Source of the DNA: Ignavibacteriota bacterium
GTDB lineage: Bacteria > Bacteroidota > Ignavibacteria > SZUA-365
Reading direction: 5' to 3'
Assembly (NCBI GenBank): GCA_016218045.1
Contig: JACRFB010000059.1
Span: 175,182-239,181, forward strand
Length of the DNA stretch: 64,000 nt
How positions within the stretch are numbered: position 1 is the first letter of the stretch; the number at the start of each line of letters is the position of its first letter. The notes beneath the pieces were generated by a model that had not been told where the DNA came from, made no database searches, and saw nothing but the letters and a program-made list of their open reading frames with translations. The translations under genes and the position numbers were made by a program. Of the stretch, positions 28,901 to 36,160 are shown piece after piece.

Positions 28901-30207
28901 CTCGCATTGCCGCGGTACACGGTGTTGATGCGGTACACAAGCAGTCCGGTCCCCGGAATCGCGGCCTCGAACAGTCCGCCCTTCCGGCGGTATTCGACGA
29001 CAAAATATTCGGTGGTGGAATAGGGGGATGGAATCTTGTAGCAATTGTTTGTCGGTGATGTCAGCGGCGAGACGGTATAGGTGCCCGGTGTGCGGATTTC
29101 GGGGATGGAAGCGATCCACTTCCCGTACTTCCACTTCATGTAGGCGGTCATGTGCTGCGGTGGATTCGCGTTCGCCTCCATGAGATCCCATGAACCCGCC
29201 GGCTGCAAACCGTCGTGGTTGTAATGGTACAAGTCGGGGCCGCCGAGGGAATGGAACATCTCGTGGCACACCACGCTCACGCCCGCGTAATTGGCATAGA
29301 ACGATTGCAGCAGAAGATTGTAGGTGCGCAGCCGCGCGCCGTTGATGGTGATGGCCGGTCCGCCGTAACTCGTCGCATGCGGCCACAACAGCGTGGCCCA
29401 CGCGGTGGGTGTGCCGGAGATGATGAAGGAGACGTTGTCGATGAAACCGTCCTTGTCACCGTCCACCGCCAGTGTATCGGGGATCTGCGACGCGATGTAT
29501 TTCATGGCGCCGCCGACAAGATTTTGTTCGAGCGCGCCGGCATTAGTGTAGCCGGTGGGATTCGTTGTGGCGTTATACGGCATGTAGCGCGCGCGCGGAA
29601 GCGAGTCCTGATACGACAGCACCGTCGCACCGGTCGGCACGGGATAAAATGTCGTGCTTACGGTGAGCTGCCCGTACGACACTTCCTCGAAGTAGGCGCG
29701 CATCGAGTTCGCGGCGGGTTTGTTGTACTGCGCGTTGTAGTACTCGATCGAGTCCTTCCATTCCTGCTCGTCGCTGAATCGTATAAAGACGACGATGTTG
29801 TTGAGCCGGCCCTTGGTCGGCGCTGCGATAATGGGAGTATCGCCGCCTCGTTTTGCGAAGCCGGCGATGCCGTTCATACGCGACGCGTCAAATTTCAACC
29901 AGGGTTCCACACCGAGCACGGCCGGATCCTGCACACCCGCCACGGCGCCGCTCGGCACGAGTCGGCCATCACGTTTGAGCGCGTAGGTGTACCAGCCGGA
30001 CATTTCGTCCTGAATGATCGTGTAGCCGTTTTTATCGTGTAACCAGTTGTAATGTTCGTCGCCGCTCGCATAACAGAGCAGCACGGAGCCATCGGGTTGC
30101 ACGAGGCGCTGCGGCACAAACGACAAGGGCGCTGCGGCAGTGGCGGCGCCGAGCAGAACAAACAGTGCAAGGTGGAAAACCGCGCGACGAGGGGAGATCT
30201 GGTGCAT
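25942..30207 (-). CDS. M6-family (immune inhibitor A-like) secreted metalloprotease with T9SS sorting domain
   Basis: The product is 1421 aa with a signal peptide (HLALFVLLGAATAAAP). A propeptide-like segment precedes the M6 catalytic domain, where VVCHEMFHSLGGPDLYHY near residues 313-330 gives the HExxHxxGxPD zinc site. Large beta-rich regions follow, including one that looks propeller-like, a concanavalin-like region and a region of doubtful homology near LLVSGWRALPSF. It ends in a T9SS sorting domain (LGPNYPNPVAGHTTLPYAL to PSGMYLAVLDV). It is probably an extracellular protein-degrading enzyme. Several long open frames on the opposite strand are composition artefacts. Confidence 0.87.
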   Translation of the reverse strand: MHQISPRRAVFHLALFVLLGAATAAAPLSFVPQRLVQPDGSVLLCYASGDEHYNWLHDKNGYTIIQDEMSGWYTYALKRDGRLVPSGAVAGVQDPAVLGVEPWLKFDASRMNGIAGFAKRGGDTPIIAAPTKGRLNNIVVFIRFSDEQEWKDSIEYYNAQYNKPAANSMRAYFEEVSYGQLTVSTTFYPVPTGATVLSYQDSLPRARYMPYNATTNPTGYTNAGALEQNLVGGAMKYIASQIPDTLAVDGDKDGFIDNVSFIISGTPTAWATLLWPHATSYGGPAITINGARLRTYNLLLQSFYANYAGVSVVCHEMFHSLGGPDLYHYNHDGLQPAGSWDLMEANANPPQHMTAYMKWKYGKWIASIPEIRTPGTYTVSPLTSPTNNCYKIPSPYSTTEYFVVEYRRKGGLFEAAIPGTGLLVYRINTVYRGNASGPPDELYIYRPGGTLKANGQPAQAFYSATAGRTAINDITSPSSFLTNGNRGGLNLFNVGTPGGTISFDVGLDTLLVQITSPVAGSQLVAGAKKKIGWLSFGMQRTLRVEYSTNKGVTWSTIDGAARNALYWTVPDTPSRFCRMRITDAANPSVRDSCSFAICPPFYPIQFNYDVTDTTKARDNTGIVFLNGQFWTSRASSDALMNWTRDGDMVGEFYISGAVGIKSMAFDGSTVYAATGSDRLPKIHPITRNRFGQIMAPVRADFISYDPTADAGKGGLWIGTQGSDLVLISLQGTELRRIDSAVHGIDNIIGIACDAFSTGDPYLWVFSKGSGPGQPQYLHRLSALDGRHSGVFHDVLQDIGHTSVDGLAGGLCIAVDVVTGTRSLCGTLLGTPNRLFGYELPQAGSALLFEENFPYPPGGSVSLHGWTALFGGGAPSITISDEGLFYPSYIGSNIGRAAQITGNSGPAQGAAHSFSSVTDGSVYMAAMLRVTSADNSSRSVLALDATPESVGLPVQVFVAESGGKLSFGAGLPYPDASPQIRSGYTFEKDSTYLIVVKTSVGPDDADTLAMWVNPPVGPFEPEPDLIQILPRVAPLEIGAVKLLALDRGVSGATADGIRIATRWDEAVRRRVERFSRAVVVIDATDEKSAPFKELGINDSTVDALYRSAFQPSGEWDMQVYGTPKLEYLLLHRFVVIHGDHCATQVPHAVSRIEITDVLEEYMDAGGTLLVSGWRALPSFDWGKPFPRAFAQGTFAREYLGLAGIDESVADTGDFVRADGRAPFTAVSVDTGKISPAPYNGRLTQITTMTGVPVNTSILYTYANDPASAFPAYRGAAVGLRHVTPASAAYVLGFPLYFLKETDAARLAYEILQDAGVSRVPLDVAPVRAAPSTAYLGPNYPNPVAGHTTLPYALATRSTVRLAVYDLHGRLVTTLDERTAEAGTYLAHWRANVPSGMYLAVLDVVPSDGTTPQRSQRLIPVRR

Positions 30208-30294
30208 GGCGGGATCCTATATGGCGGGGCGAACGAATCGGAACCAGATTCCCGAAGGTACAGCGAATCCCGATGAATGGAAAGAGCAACCAAC

Positions 30295-30482
30295 TGATAC
30301 ACGTTACACGTTGCCACGTAACACGTATCCACGTGCTGTAACAAAGTGGCAAAGTAGCAAAGTAGAACGCTGCGAGCCGCGTTCTTTTACTTTGCTACTT
30401 TGCTACTTTGCTACCTTCCTACTTTTCCACCTTGCTACTTTCAACAACAACGTGTCACGTGGATACGTGTAACGTGGCACGT
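30295..30482. repeat. Nested palindrome of ACACGTAA and GTAGCAAR families
   Basis: Outer arms of ACACGTT/CCACGTA units (30297-30337 and, inverted, 30447-30482) enclose GTAGCAAAG octamers and their inverted partner (CTACTTTG repeated, 30388-30440). The nesting order is the same as at 12.66-12.91 kb. It fills most of the gap between the M6 gene and the isocitrate dehydrogenase terminator. Confidence 0.85.
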
Positions 30483-30509
30483 AAAAAAAGGGCCGGCGAA
30501 CCGGCCCTT
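30483..30509 (-). terminator. Rho-independent terminator
   Basis: On the minus strand GGGCCGG pairs with CCGGCCC over a 4-nt loop, followed by seven T. It lies 27 nt beyond the isocitrate dehydrogenase stop. Confidence 0.88.
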
Positions 30510-30535
30510 CGTTGAAACGTTGGAGCGTGAGGGAT

Positions 30536-31720
30536 TTACCCGAGCTTCGCGATAATCGCGTCCGTCATCTGCTGTGTCGTTGCAGCGCCCTTGGCGAACA
30601 CGCCGGCGCCGCCAGTGAGTTTAAGCATGTCGTAGGTGCGGACCTTGCCCTCGGCGACGACGTCGGCGATGGCCTTGGTGATGCGCGCGGACATGGCTGT
30701 TTCGCCGAGGTGATCGAGCATCATACATGCGCTCATGATCATGGCGATCGGATTGACGATTGACGGATCGAGCTTTTCGTACTTGGGCGCCGAACCGTGC
30801 GTCGGTTCGAACACGGCAACCTCACGGCCGATGTTGGCGCTGCAGGCAAAGCCGAGTCCGCCGATGAGTCCCGCGAAGCCGTCGGAGACGATATCGCCGA
30901 ACATGTTGCCCGCGACGATGACACCGTAGTCTTCGGGATTTTTTGTCAGCCACATCATCTGTGCGTCGATGTTGGTGCTCCACAGCGCGATGCCGGGATA
31001 TTCCTTCGCGATGATGGCGGCCTCGGCCTCCATCATGCCCGAGGTCTCGCGGATCACGTTCGGCTTTTCACACACGGTCACGTTTTTGTAGCCGTACTGC
31101 TTCGCGTGTTCGAAGGCGGCGCGCACGATGCGGCGGCAGGCATTGCGCGTGAAGATGCGCGTCGATATTGCCAGATCCTCGCCGGGCACGTTTTTGAAGG
31201 CCTTCATGCGCGGATGTGTTTCGAACGCCGCGCGTACATCGGCGGGCGGATTTGTCCATTCGACGCCTGCGTAGAGGCATTCGGTATTCTGACGGAAGAT
31301 CGCCGTGTCGACGACGGGTTCTTCAAATCCGCCCGCGGCGGATTTGCGGATGAAGTTCAGCGGATTGCCCGGAAAGCTCTTGCAGGGACGCAGGCAGATG
31401 TCGAGGTCGAAATGCTGCCGCATCGTGACGATGGGGCTGTAGTACACAAAGCCCTTGCCGTGCAGTTCCGGCGCGAGTTCCGCGGCGGCCTTGTCCTTGG
31501 GTTTCGACGTGATGGCGCCAAAGAGGCCGATCTTGTGTTCGGCCAGAAGATCGATGGTGCGCTGCGGAAGCGCGTTCCCTTCGGAACACCAGAAGTCCCA
31601 GCCGATATCGCCGTTGACGTATTCGGCGTCGAAGCCCGCTGCATCAAGCACGCGTATCGCTTCGGGAAGGACAACTTTGCCGATGCCGTCGCCCGGCATC
31701 GCTACGATGGTGCGTTTCAT
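30536..31720 (-). CDS. Isocitrate/isopropylmalate dehydrogenase family enzyme (probably isocitrate dehydrogenase)
   Basis: The product is 394 aa when started at the internal ATG 31720 (MKRTIVAMPGDGIGK), the natural N-terminus of the family, with AGAGGA upstream. Visible signatures are the GDGIG start, LRPCKSFPGN in the substrate loop, NMFGDIVSDGFAGLIGG for metal/substrate binding, and EPTHGSAPKY for cofactor binding. The length and loops fit NAD-linked isocitrate dehydrogenase of the TCA cycle better than isopropylmalate dehydrogenase, but the distinction is inference. The reading frame is open upstream, without a stop, into the SDR gene. Confidence 0.85.
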   Translation of the reverse strand: MKRTIVAMPGDGIGKVVLPEAIRVLDAAGFDAEYVNGDIGWDFWCSEGNALPQRTIDLLAEHKIGLFGAITSKPKDKAAAELAPELHGKGFVYYSPIVTMRQHFDLDICLRPCKSFPGNPLNFIRKSAAGGFEEPVVDTAIFRQNTECLYAGVEWTNPPADVRAAFETHPRMKAFKNVPGEDLAISTRIFTRNACRRIVRAAFEHAKQYGYKNVTVCEKPNVIRETSGMMEAEAAIIAKEYPGIALWSTNIDAQMMWLTKNPEDYGVIVAGNMFGDIVSDGFAGLIGGLGFACSANIGREVAVFEPTHGSAPKYEKLDPSIVNPIAMIMSACMMLDHLGETAMSARITKAIADVVAEGKVRTYDMLKLTGGAGVFAKGAATTQQMTDAIIAKLG

Positions 31721-32608
31721 GTGGCTCAATCCTCTGTTTGATATATGGGGGTGGGGTGTGCCGAAGAGAGTCATGCAAGATACGAGGACCGGCATTGAAA
31801 TCAGAGCACAACACCAGCCCCTTCCGCCAAGAACCGCCTTCACCGCCTTCACCCCTTCACCCTTTCTCGCACTCCGCATCGCCATATCAAAGAGCCAGTT
31901 CGGCACGTGACGGACAAAACGGGTAGCCCACACGATAGGCCAGGGGAATTGTACAACACGTCGTCTTCTCTCGATACGCCGGCGTATGATACGCGCAGCA
32001 CGTGCGGGTTCCAGCAGGAAAGGCATGTGGAATTCATTGCGCGCCGTCATGTCGGTGCGCACAAAGCCGGGACGGATGGTCACGATACGAATGCCCTTCG
32101 GGCGAAGCTCCACGCGGGCGGATTCGAGCAGGGCGCTCGCCGCGGCCTTGCTCGCACAGTACGCGGCCGAACCCGGATATCCGCGCGCGTCGGCCAGACT
32201 CGACACTCCCGCGATGATGCCGCCGCCCTGCGAGCGCAACAGCGGGACAAAACTTTCGAGTCCGTGCGCGAGGCCCTGCACATTGACGTCCATCACATCG
32301 CGGAACTCCGCGCTGTCGAAATCTTCCATCCACGCCGGAACACCGATGCCCGCGTTGAGTATCACAAGCTCCACATGCCCGAGGCATTTTTTCGAGTACA
32401 CCGCGGCCGCCCGCATCTGTTCGCGGTCGCGCACGTCGCAGCGCTGGTAATACGCCGTGCCTCCCGCGGCCTTGATTTCATGGGCAAGCGTGCGTATGGC
32501 ATCCACATCCCGCGCAAGCAGTACCACGGCCGCGCCGTGCTGTGCGTACTCGCGGGCAAGAGCCCTTCCGATCCCGCGTGACGCGCCGGTTATCACGATG
32601 GTCGACAT
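30536..32608 (-). CDS. Short-chain dehydrogenase running in frame into the isocitrate dehydrogenase
   Basis: From ATG 32608 (GAGG about 9 nt upstream) a 690-codon frame encodes an SDR (residues about 1-250: TGASRGIGRALARE, ILNAGIGVPAW, AAYCASKAAASALLESARVE). A linker of about 45 residues follows, then the complete 394-residue isocitrate dehydrogenase. The linker begins GEGVKAVKAVLGG, encoded by GGTGAAGG-type tandem units (31831-31868), so the SDR's own stop was probably lost when repeat sequence replaced its 3' end. Whether a true fusion protein is made, or the dehydrogenase is translated separately from 31720, is open. The SDR substrate is unknown. Confidence 0.7.
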   Translation of the reverse strand: MSTIVITGASRGIGRALAREYAQHGAAVVLLARDVDAIRTLAHEIKAAGGTAYYQRCDVRDREQMRAAAVYSKKCLGHVELVILNAGIGVPAWMEDFDSAEFRDVMDVNVQGLAHGLESFVPLLRSQGGGIIAGVSSLADARGYPGSAAYCASKAAASALLESARVELRPKGIRIVTIRPGFVRTDMTARNEFHMPFLLEPARAARIIRRRIERRRRVVQFPWPIVWATRFVRHVPNWLFDMAMRSARKGEGVKAVKAVLGGRGWCCALISMPVLVSCMTLFGTPHPHISNRGLSHMKRTIVAMPGDGIGKVVLPEAIRVLDAAGFDAEYVNGDIGWDFWCSEGNALPQRTIDLLAEHKIGLFGAITSKPKDKAAAELAPELHGKGFVYYSPIVTMRQHFDLDICLRPCKSFPGNPLNFIRKSAAGGFEEPVVDTAIFRQNTECLYAGVEWTNPPADVRAAFETHPRMKAFKNVPGEDLAISTRIFTRNACRRIVRAAFEHAKQYGYKNVTVCEKPNVIRETSGMMEAEAAIIAKEYPGIALWSTNIDAQMMWLTKNPEDYGVIVAGNMFGDIVSDGFAGLIGGLGFACSANIGREVAVFEPTHGSAPKYEKLDPSIVNPIAMIMSACMMLDHLGETAMSARITKAIADVVAEGKVRTYDMLKLTGGAGVFAKGAATTQQMTDAIIAKLG

Positions 32609-32630
32609 GTGTGGCTACCTCATTGTGAGT

Positions 32631-32850
32631 GGGACAGCGGGACAGCGGGACAGCGGGACAGCGGCCGAAGGCCGCAAGAAAATACCTCCGTTTCCTCCGT
32701 TCCTCCTGTGCGCCTTTTTTCTTCGCGCAACACACGATCCCGGGACACCGGGACAGCGGCCGAAGGCCGCAAGAAAAAACCTCCTTTCCTCCGTTCCTCC
32801 TGTGAGCTGTTTTTTTCGCGCAACACACGATCACGGGATTGCGGGACATG
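32631..32850. repeat. GGGACAGC octamers with two copies of a ~110-bp longer element
   Basis: Four GGGACAGC octamers (32631-32662) lead into GCGGCCGAAGGCCGC (a hairpin), CAAGAAAA, a CCTCCGTTTCCTCCG tract, a T-rich stretch and CGCGCAACACACGATC. The whole is repeated at about 32747-32845. An inverted third copy lies at about 50330-50425. The block separates two minus-strand genes and contains no gene. Confidence 0.85.
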
Positions 32851-32851
32851 A

Positions 32852-33556
32852 TTAGGCATCGGTGGCGAGGAGCCATGTGGTGATTTCGGGGAGGGTGTGC
32901 GCGATGAAAACGGGTGTGTATCCTTCCGGCACGGAGAGGCCTGCAGGATTGTACCAGCAGAAATCCATACCGGCGTTGCGTGCGGCGGGCATGTCGCTGC
33001 TGGTGCTGTCGCCGATCAGAAGCACGTCGCGGGCCGTGATGCCGTGTTTTGCGAGGACGGAATAAAAGATACGCGGATCCGGTTTTGCGGCGCCTGCTTC
33101 TTCCGAAATAACGATGTCGCTGAAATACGGCGTGATGGGCGAGTCCGACAGCCGTCCGCGCTGCACCGATGCGATGCCGTTGGTCACGAGCACAAGCGGA
33201 TACACGGCCGCGAGACGCCGCACAAGATCGAGCGCGCCGTCGAGGAGCTGACTCTGCCGCGACAGTGTGGTGAGGTACCTGGCGCTCATCAGCGCGGGCA
33301 GGCCGTCGCTGCTCCAACCGACCTCGTCGGCAAGGCGACGGAACCGTTCCACCTTCAACGTGGCCTTGTCCACCTCCCCGCGTTCATGCGCGCGCCACAT
33401 CGCCGCGTTGTGCGCGCGATAGGCCGCGAGCACCGCTTCCTCGTCACCCTGCAGCGTAAAGGCGCGCACACAGTCCATCAATGCCGCGCGCTCCGCTGCG
33501 GGATAATCGAGGAGCGTGTCGTCGGCATCGAGAAAGATCGCTTTGTAGGAATACAT
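32852..33556 (-). CDS. YjjG-type HAD pyrimidine nucleotidase
   Basis: The product is 234 aa. FLDADDTLLDYP (D10, D12), LVTNGIASVQRGRL, ISEEAGAAKPDPRIF and LLIGDSTSSDMPAARNAGMD form the YjjG-specific series of HAD motifs. Family members hydrolyse nucleoside monophosphates, including non-canonical pyrimidine nucleotides, and help to clean the nucleotide pool. It is flanked by repeat blocks on both sides, so probably monocistronic. Confidence 0.85.
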   Translation of the reverse strand: MYSYKAIFLDADDTLLDYPAAERAALMDCVRAFTLQGDEEAVLAAYRAHNAAMWRAHERGEVDKATLKVERFRRLADEVGWSSDGLPALMSARYLTTLSRQSQLLDGALDLVRRLAAVYPLVLVTNGIASVQRGRLSDSPITPYFSDIVISEEAGAAKPDPRIFYSVLAKHGITARDVLLIGDSTSSDMPAARNAGMDFCWYNPAGLSVPEGYTPVFIAHTLPEITTWLLATDA

Positions 33557-33589
33557 GGCGCTGTTGTGTCGGTGGAAAGAGATGGGGTG

Positions 33590-33724
33590 TAGGAGCGAGG
33601 AGTTAGGAGCTAGTATCTAGGAGAAAAACAGCATGTATTCTGTGCCCTTGCTCGGCGCCTTAGGCGCCATCGAGTTCCATCTCCACTCATTATTCTAGAT
33701 CCTACCTCCTAGATACTCGCTCCT
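33590..33724. repeat. TAGGAGC-family heptamer palindrome
   Basis: The left arm (GGAGTTAGGAGCTAGTATCT, about 33596-33622) and inverted right arm (CTAGATCCTACCTCCTAGAT, then ACTCGCTCC, about 33694-33722) enclose a core of about 70 bp. The core includes GGCGCCTTAGGCGCC, itself a perfect hairpin. There is no gene. Confidence 0.85.
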
Positions 33725-33740
33725 TCAGCAATACCCAAAT

Positions 33741-34295
33741 TCAGATATCGGTAAGCAGTGAATACAACACGGCATCATGCGGCACTCCGTTCACAAGCAG
33801 TCGCGCGCGCAGCCGGCCCTCCTCCACTGCGCCGACATGAACCGCCACTTGTTGCGAGGGACGATTCCCGACACCACAGATGATTTCGATGCGCCGGAGC
33901 GGTATCGTATCGAAGGCCCAGCGTGCAAGAAGGGATGTGGCGCGTGTTGCTATGCCTCTGCAGGTCCGTGTACTGCGCACCCAATACCCCAGATTGCCGG
34001 TCTGATACATGGCGTCGATCCGGTTGATGCCGCAGCCGCCGAGAAATGTGCCGTCCACGGAGGAGCGGATGCAGAACGAGTACTCGAGAGCCATGTGCCA
34101 ATCGCGCATCGTGCGCTCGATGTACTGCTCGCTGTCGGCCAGCGCATAATGCTCGTGGCACCACGGCATCCATGGGCGCATATCCTGTATCGACTCGCGC
34201 GCCGCCTCGAAGAGGTCCCACGCGTCCGACGGCTCGTACGGCCGCAGCACGATCTCGCCGTCGCCGATTCCGCTCCGCGATATTTCGTCAGCCAT
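33741..34295 (-). CDS. GNAT-family acetyltransferase, RimJ/RimL-like
   Basis: The product is 184 aa. The order LRPYEPSDAWDLFEAARESI, then FLGGCGINRID and NLGYWVRSTRTCRGIATRA, corresponds to the GNAT fold. The acetyl-CoA loop is degenerate but recognisable (TCRGIATRATSLLARWAF). RimL-like members acetylate N-termini of ribosomal or other proteins or small molecules. The target is unknown. It is isolated between two TAGGAGC-family repeat blocks. Confidence 0.8.
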   Translation of the reverse strand: MADEISRSGIGDGEIVLRPYEPSDAWDLFEAARESIQDMRPWMPWCHEHYALADSEQYIERTMRDWHMALEYSFCIRSSVDGTFLGGCGINRIDAMYQTGNLGYWVRSTRTCRGIATRATSLLARWAFDTIPLRRIEIICGVGNRPSQQVAVHVGAVEEGRLRARLLVNGVPHDAVLYSLLTDI

Positions 34296-34300
34296 TGGAG

Positions 34301-34514
34301 TAGGAAGGAGCTAGGAGTTAGGAATTAGGAGCTAGGAGGTTGGAGTAAGGAATTAGGATCTAGGAGTGTGGAATCCGGTGCTGGAAAGAAAACAGCATTT
34401 AAATGTCTTGAAGCGTGCTCTATGATCCAAGCAACTACCTACTCCTTACTCCAACCTCCTAGATCCTAATTCCTAGATCCTCGCTCCTAGATCCTCGCTC
34501 CTATCTCCCAGCTC
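34301..34514. repeat. TAGGAGC-family heptamer palindrome, longest example
   Basis: Positions 34312-34374 contain nine consecutive in-register heptamers (TAGGAGT, TAGGAAT, TAGGAGC, TAGGAGG, TTGGAGT, AAGGAAT, TAGGATC, TAGGAGT, GTGGAAT). After a core of about 60 bp, the inverted arm (CCTAGAT/CCTAATT/CCTCGCT units) runs from about 34440 to 34514. It covers the last codons and stop of the neighbouring dehydratase-like gene. Confidence 0.92.
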
Positions 34515-35454
34515 CTAGTTCAACATTTCCCCCCGACAAAACCACCCCCACCCGCTTCCCCGCGAATTGGTCGGGATGAGAAAACACGGCGGCCAGTGGT
34601 ACAGCCGCCGAGGGTTCCACGACTATTTTCATACGTTGAAGTATCAGTTGCATCGCTTCGAGAATTGATGCCTCGTCCACTGTCAGTATCTGTTCGACGC
34701 GGTCGAGGATGATCGGGAAAGTCCGCTCGCCAAGAGAGGTGAGCAGACCGTCGGCAACGGTCACGGGATTGTTGGAGGGAATGATGTGGCCTGCCGCGAG
34801 CGATCTGCAGGCGTCATCGGCCGCGGCGGGTTCGGCGCCGAATACGCGGGTGCGCGGATTCACCTCTGTCACTGCGAGCGCCGTGCCTGCGAGCAATCCA
34901 CCGCCGCCCACAGGTGCAATGACGATGTCGAGTTCCGGTGCGTCCGCCAGCAGTTCCAGGGCCGCGGTGCCCTGTCCCGCAATGATGCGGGTGTCGTCGT
35001 AGGGATGGACGAGCACGCAGTGATGTTCGTCGATCAGAGCGGCCGTGGCCGCCTCGCGCGCGGCGAGCGTGGGTATACAATACGTGATGCGCGCGCCGTA
35101 CCCGGCAGTCGCCGCCTTTTTCACCGCGGGTGCGTTCGACGGCATGACGATGCGGGCCGTGATGCCGCGCAGCCGCGCAGCAAGAGCCAGTGCGCCCGCA
35201 TGATTGCCGCTGGAATGCGTCACGACACCGCGAGCCGCCTCCTCGTCGCGCAGTTGAAAGACGACGTTGGTCGCGCCGCGAAATTTGAAGGCGCCCGCCT
35301 TCTGAAAATTCTCGCACTTGAAATACAGCGACGCACCCGTACGCGCATCGAGCGACGCACACGTGAGTACCGGCGTGTGATGAGCATACGGCGCGATACG
35401 CGCGGCGGCGGCCTGAATGTCGGCCAATGTAACGCTGTGTGCAGAGGCGTCCAT
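34501..35454 (-). CDS. PLP-dependent threonine/serine dehydratase-like enzyme
   Basis: The product is 317 aa. YFKCENFQKAGAFKFRGA holds the PLP lysine (about K57), THSSGNHAGALALAA binds the substrate and phosphate, and VGGGGLLAGTALA is the tetraglycine loop. It has only the catalytic domain and no ACT regulatory domain, as in catabolic threonine ammonia-lyases and serine racemases. It would convert threonine or serine to 2-oxoacid and ammonia, or racemise serine. The C-terminus after LSGGNV reads ELGAGR plus stop and is encoded by TAGGAGC-family repeat sequence, probably replacing the original ending. Confidence 0.85.
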   Translation of the reverse strand: MDASAHSVTLADIQAAAARIAPYAHHTPVLTCASLDARTGASLYFKCENFQKAGAFKFRGATNVVFQLRDEEAARGVVTHSSGNHAGALALAARLRGITARIVMPSNAPAVKKAATAGYGARITYCIPTLAAREAATAALIDEHHCVLVHPYDDTRIIAGQGTAALELLADAPELDIVIAPVGGGGLLAGTALAVTEVNPRTRVFGAEPAAADDACRSLAAGHIIPSNNPVTVADGLLTSLGERTFPIILDRVEQILTVDEASILEAMQLILQRMKIVVEPSAAVPLAAVFSHPDQFAGKRVGVVLSGGNVELGAGR

Positions 35455-35539
35455 GTCTCTAGAGCCGTATCAGTACGGCGAGTTTGGACAACACTTCGTG
35501 CATCGTTCGCTCAGGCAACGACCGGATCCTTTTCTCAAC

Positions 35540-36034
35540 CTATTCGTGATGCAGTTCGCGTATCTGTTCTGCGAATACTTCCAGCAGATCCAGCAGTCCG
35601 CGTTCGGCGATGGAGGCGCGCGCCTCATCGAGCGATACCCAGCGGCGCTGCCGTATCGCGCGTTCGTCGTACTCCTCGGCCACGCCCTGCACCAATAGTG
35701 CGTACATGTCGACGTGACAGATACCGCCCCACTTCTCGAAGCTGTAGCTGCCGAGCGCCTCTTCGGTCACGGCACCGAGCACACCCGCCTCCTCCCACGC
35801 TTCCTTCGCGGCCGAGTCCCGCGGATGCAGACCTGTTTCCACGATGCCCTTCGGAAAAATCCATCGACGGCCATTCCGGCTTGTCACAAGCAGCAGCTCG
35901 ATCCCCGCGGCACCCACGCGGTATGGAATCACTCCTGATTGAGCAATAACAGGCGGCTCCTTCTTTTTTTCTGATTGCCGACGGTGGCGGCGGAGGATGT
36001 TTTCCTTGACGTAGCGGGGAGTGTTTTTTGGCAT
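35540..36034 (-). CDS. Nudix hydrolase
   Basis: The product is 164 aa when started at ATG 36034 (MPKNTPRYVKENILRRHRRQ). The Nudix region is WIFPKGIVETGLHPRDSAAK followed by EAWEEAGVLG. It fits the Nudix box with the metal-binding EExxG pair kept, although the first Glu and the Arg of the consensus differ, as in many diphosphoinositol/dinucleotide-type members. A basic N-terminal extension of about 35 residues (KENILRRHRRQSEKKKE) precedes the domain. The substrate is probably a nucleoside diphosphate derivative but is not determined. Confidence 0.8.
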   Translation of the reverse strand: MPKNTPRYVKENILRRHRRQSEKKKEPPVIAQSGVIPYRVGAAGIELLLVTSRNGRRWIFPKGIVETGLHPRDSAAKEAWEEAGVLGAVTEEALGSYSFEKWGGICHVDMYALLVQGVAEEYDERAIRQRRWVSLDEARASIAERGLLDLLEVFAEQIRELHHE

Positions 36035-36160
36035 GGCGGGGTGTCTGCGGTACGCGTGTTCTTGCGGAGCAATATACACGACACGGCGCAAATACCCTGT
36101 GTCATTTGCACGGGATGATGACGGTTGTTCACGCGCACGTAGTGCGCCTCCAACGTGGTA

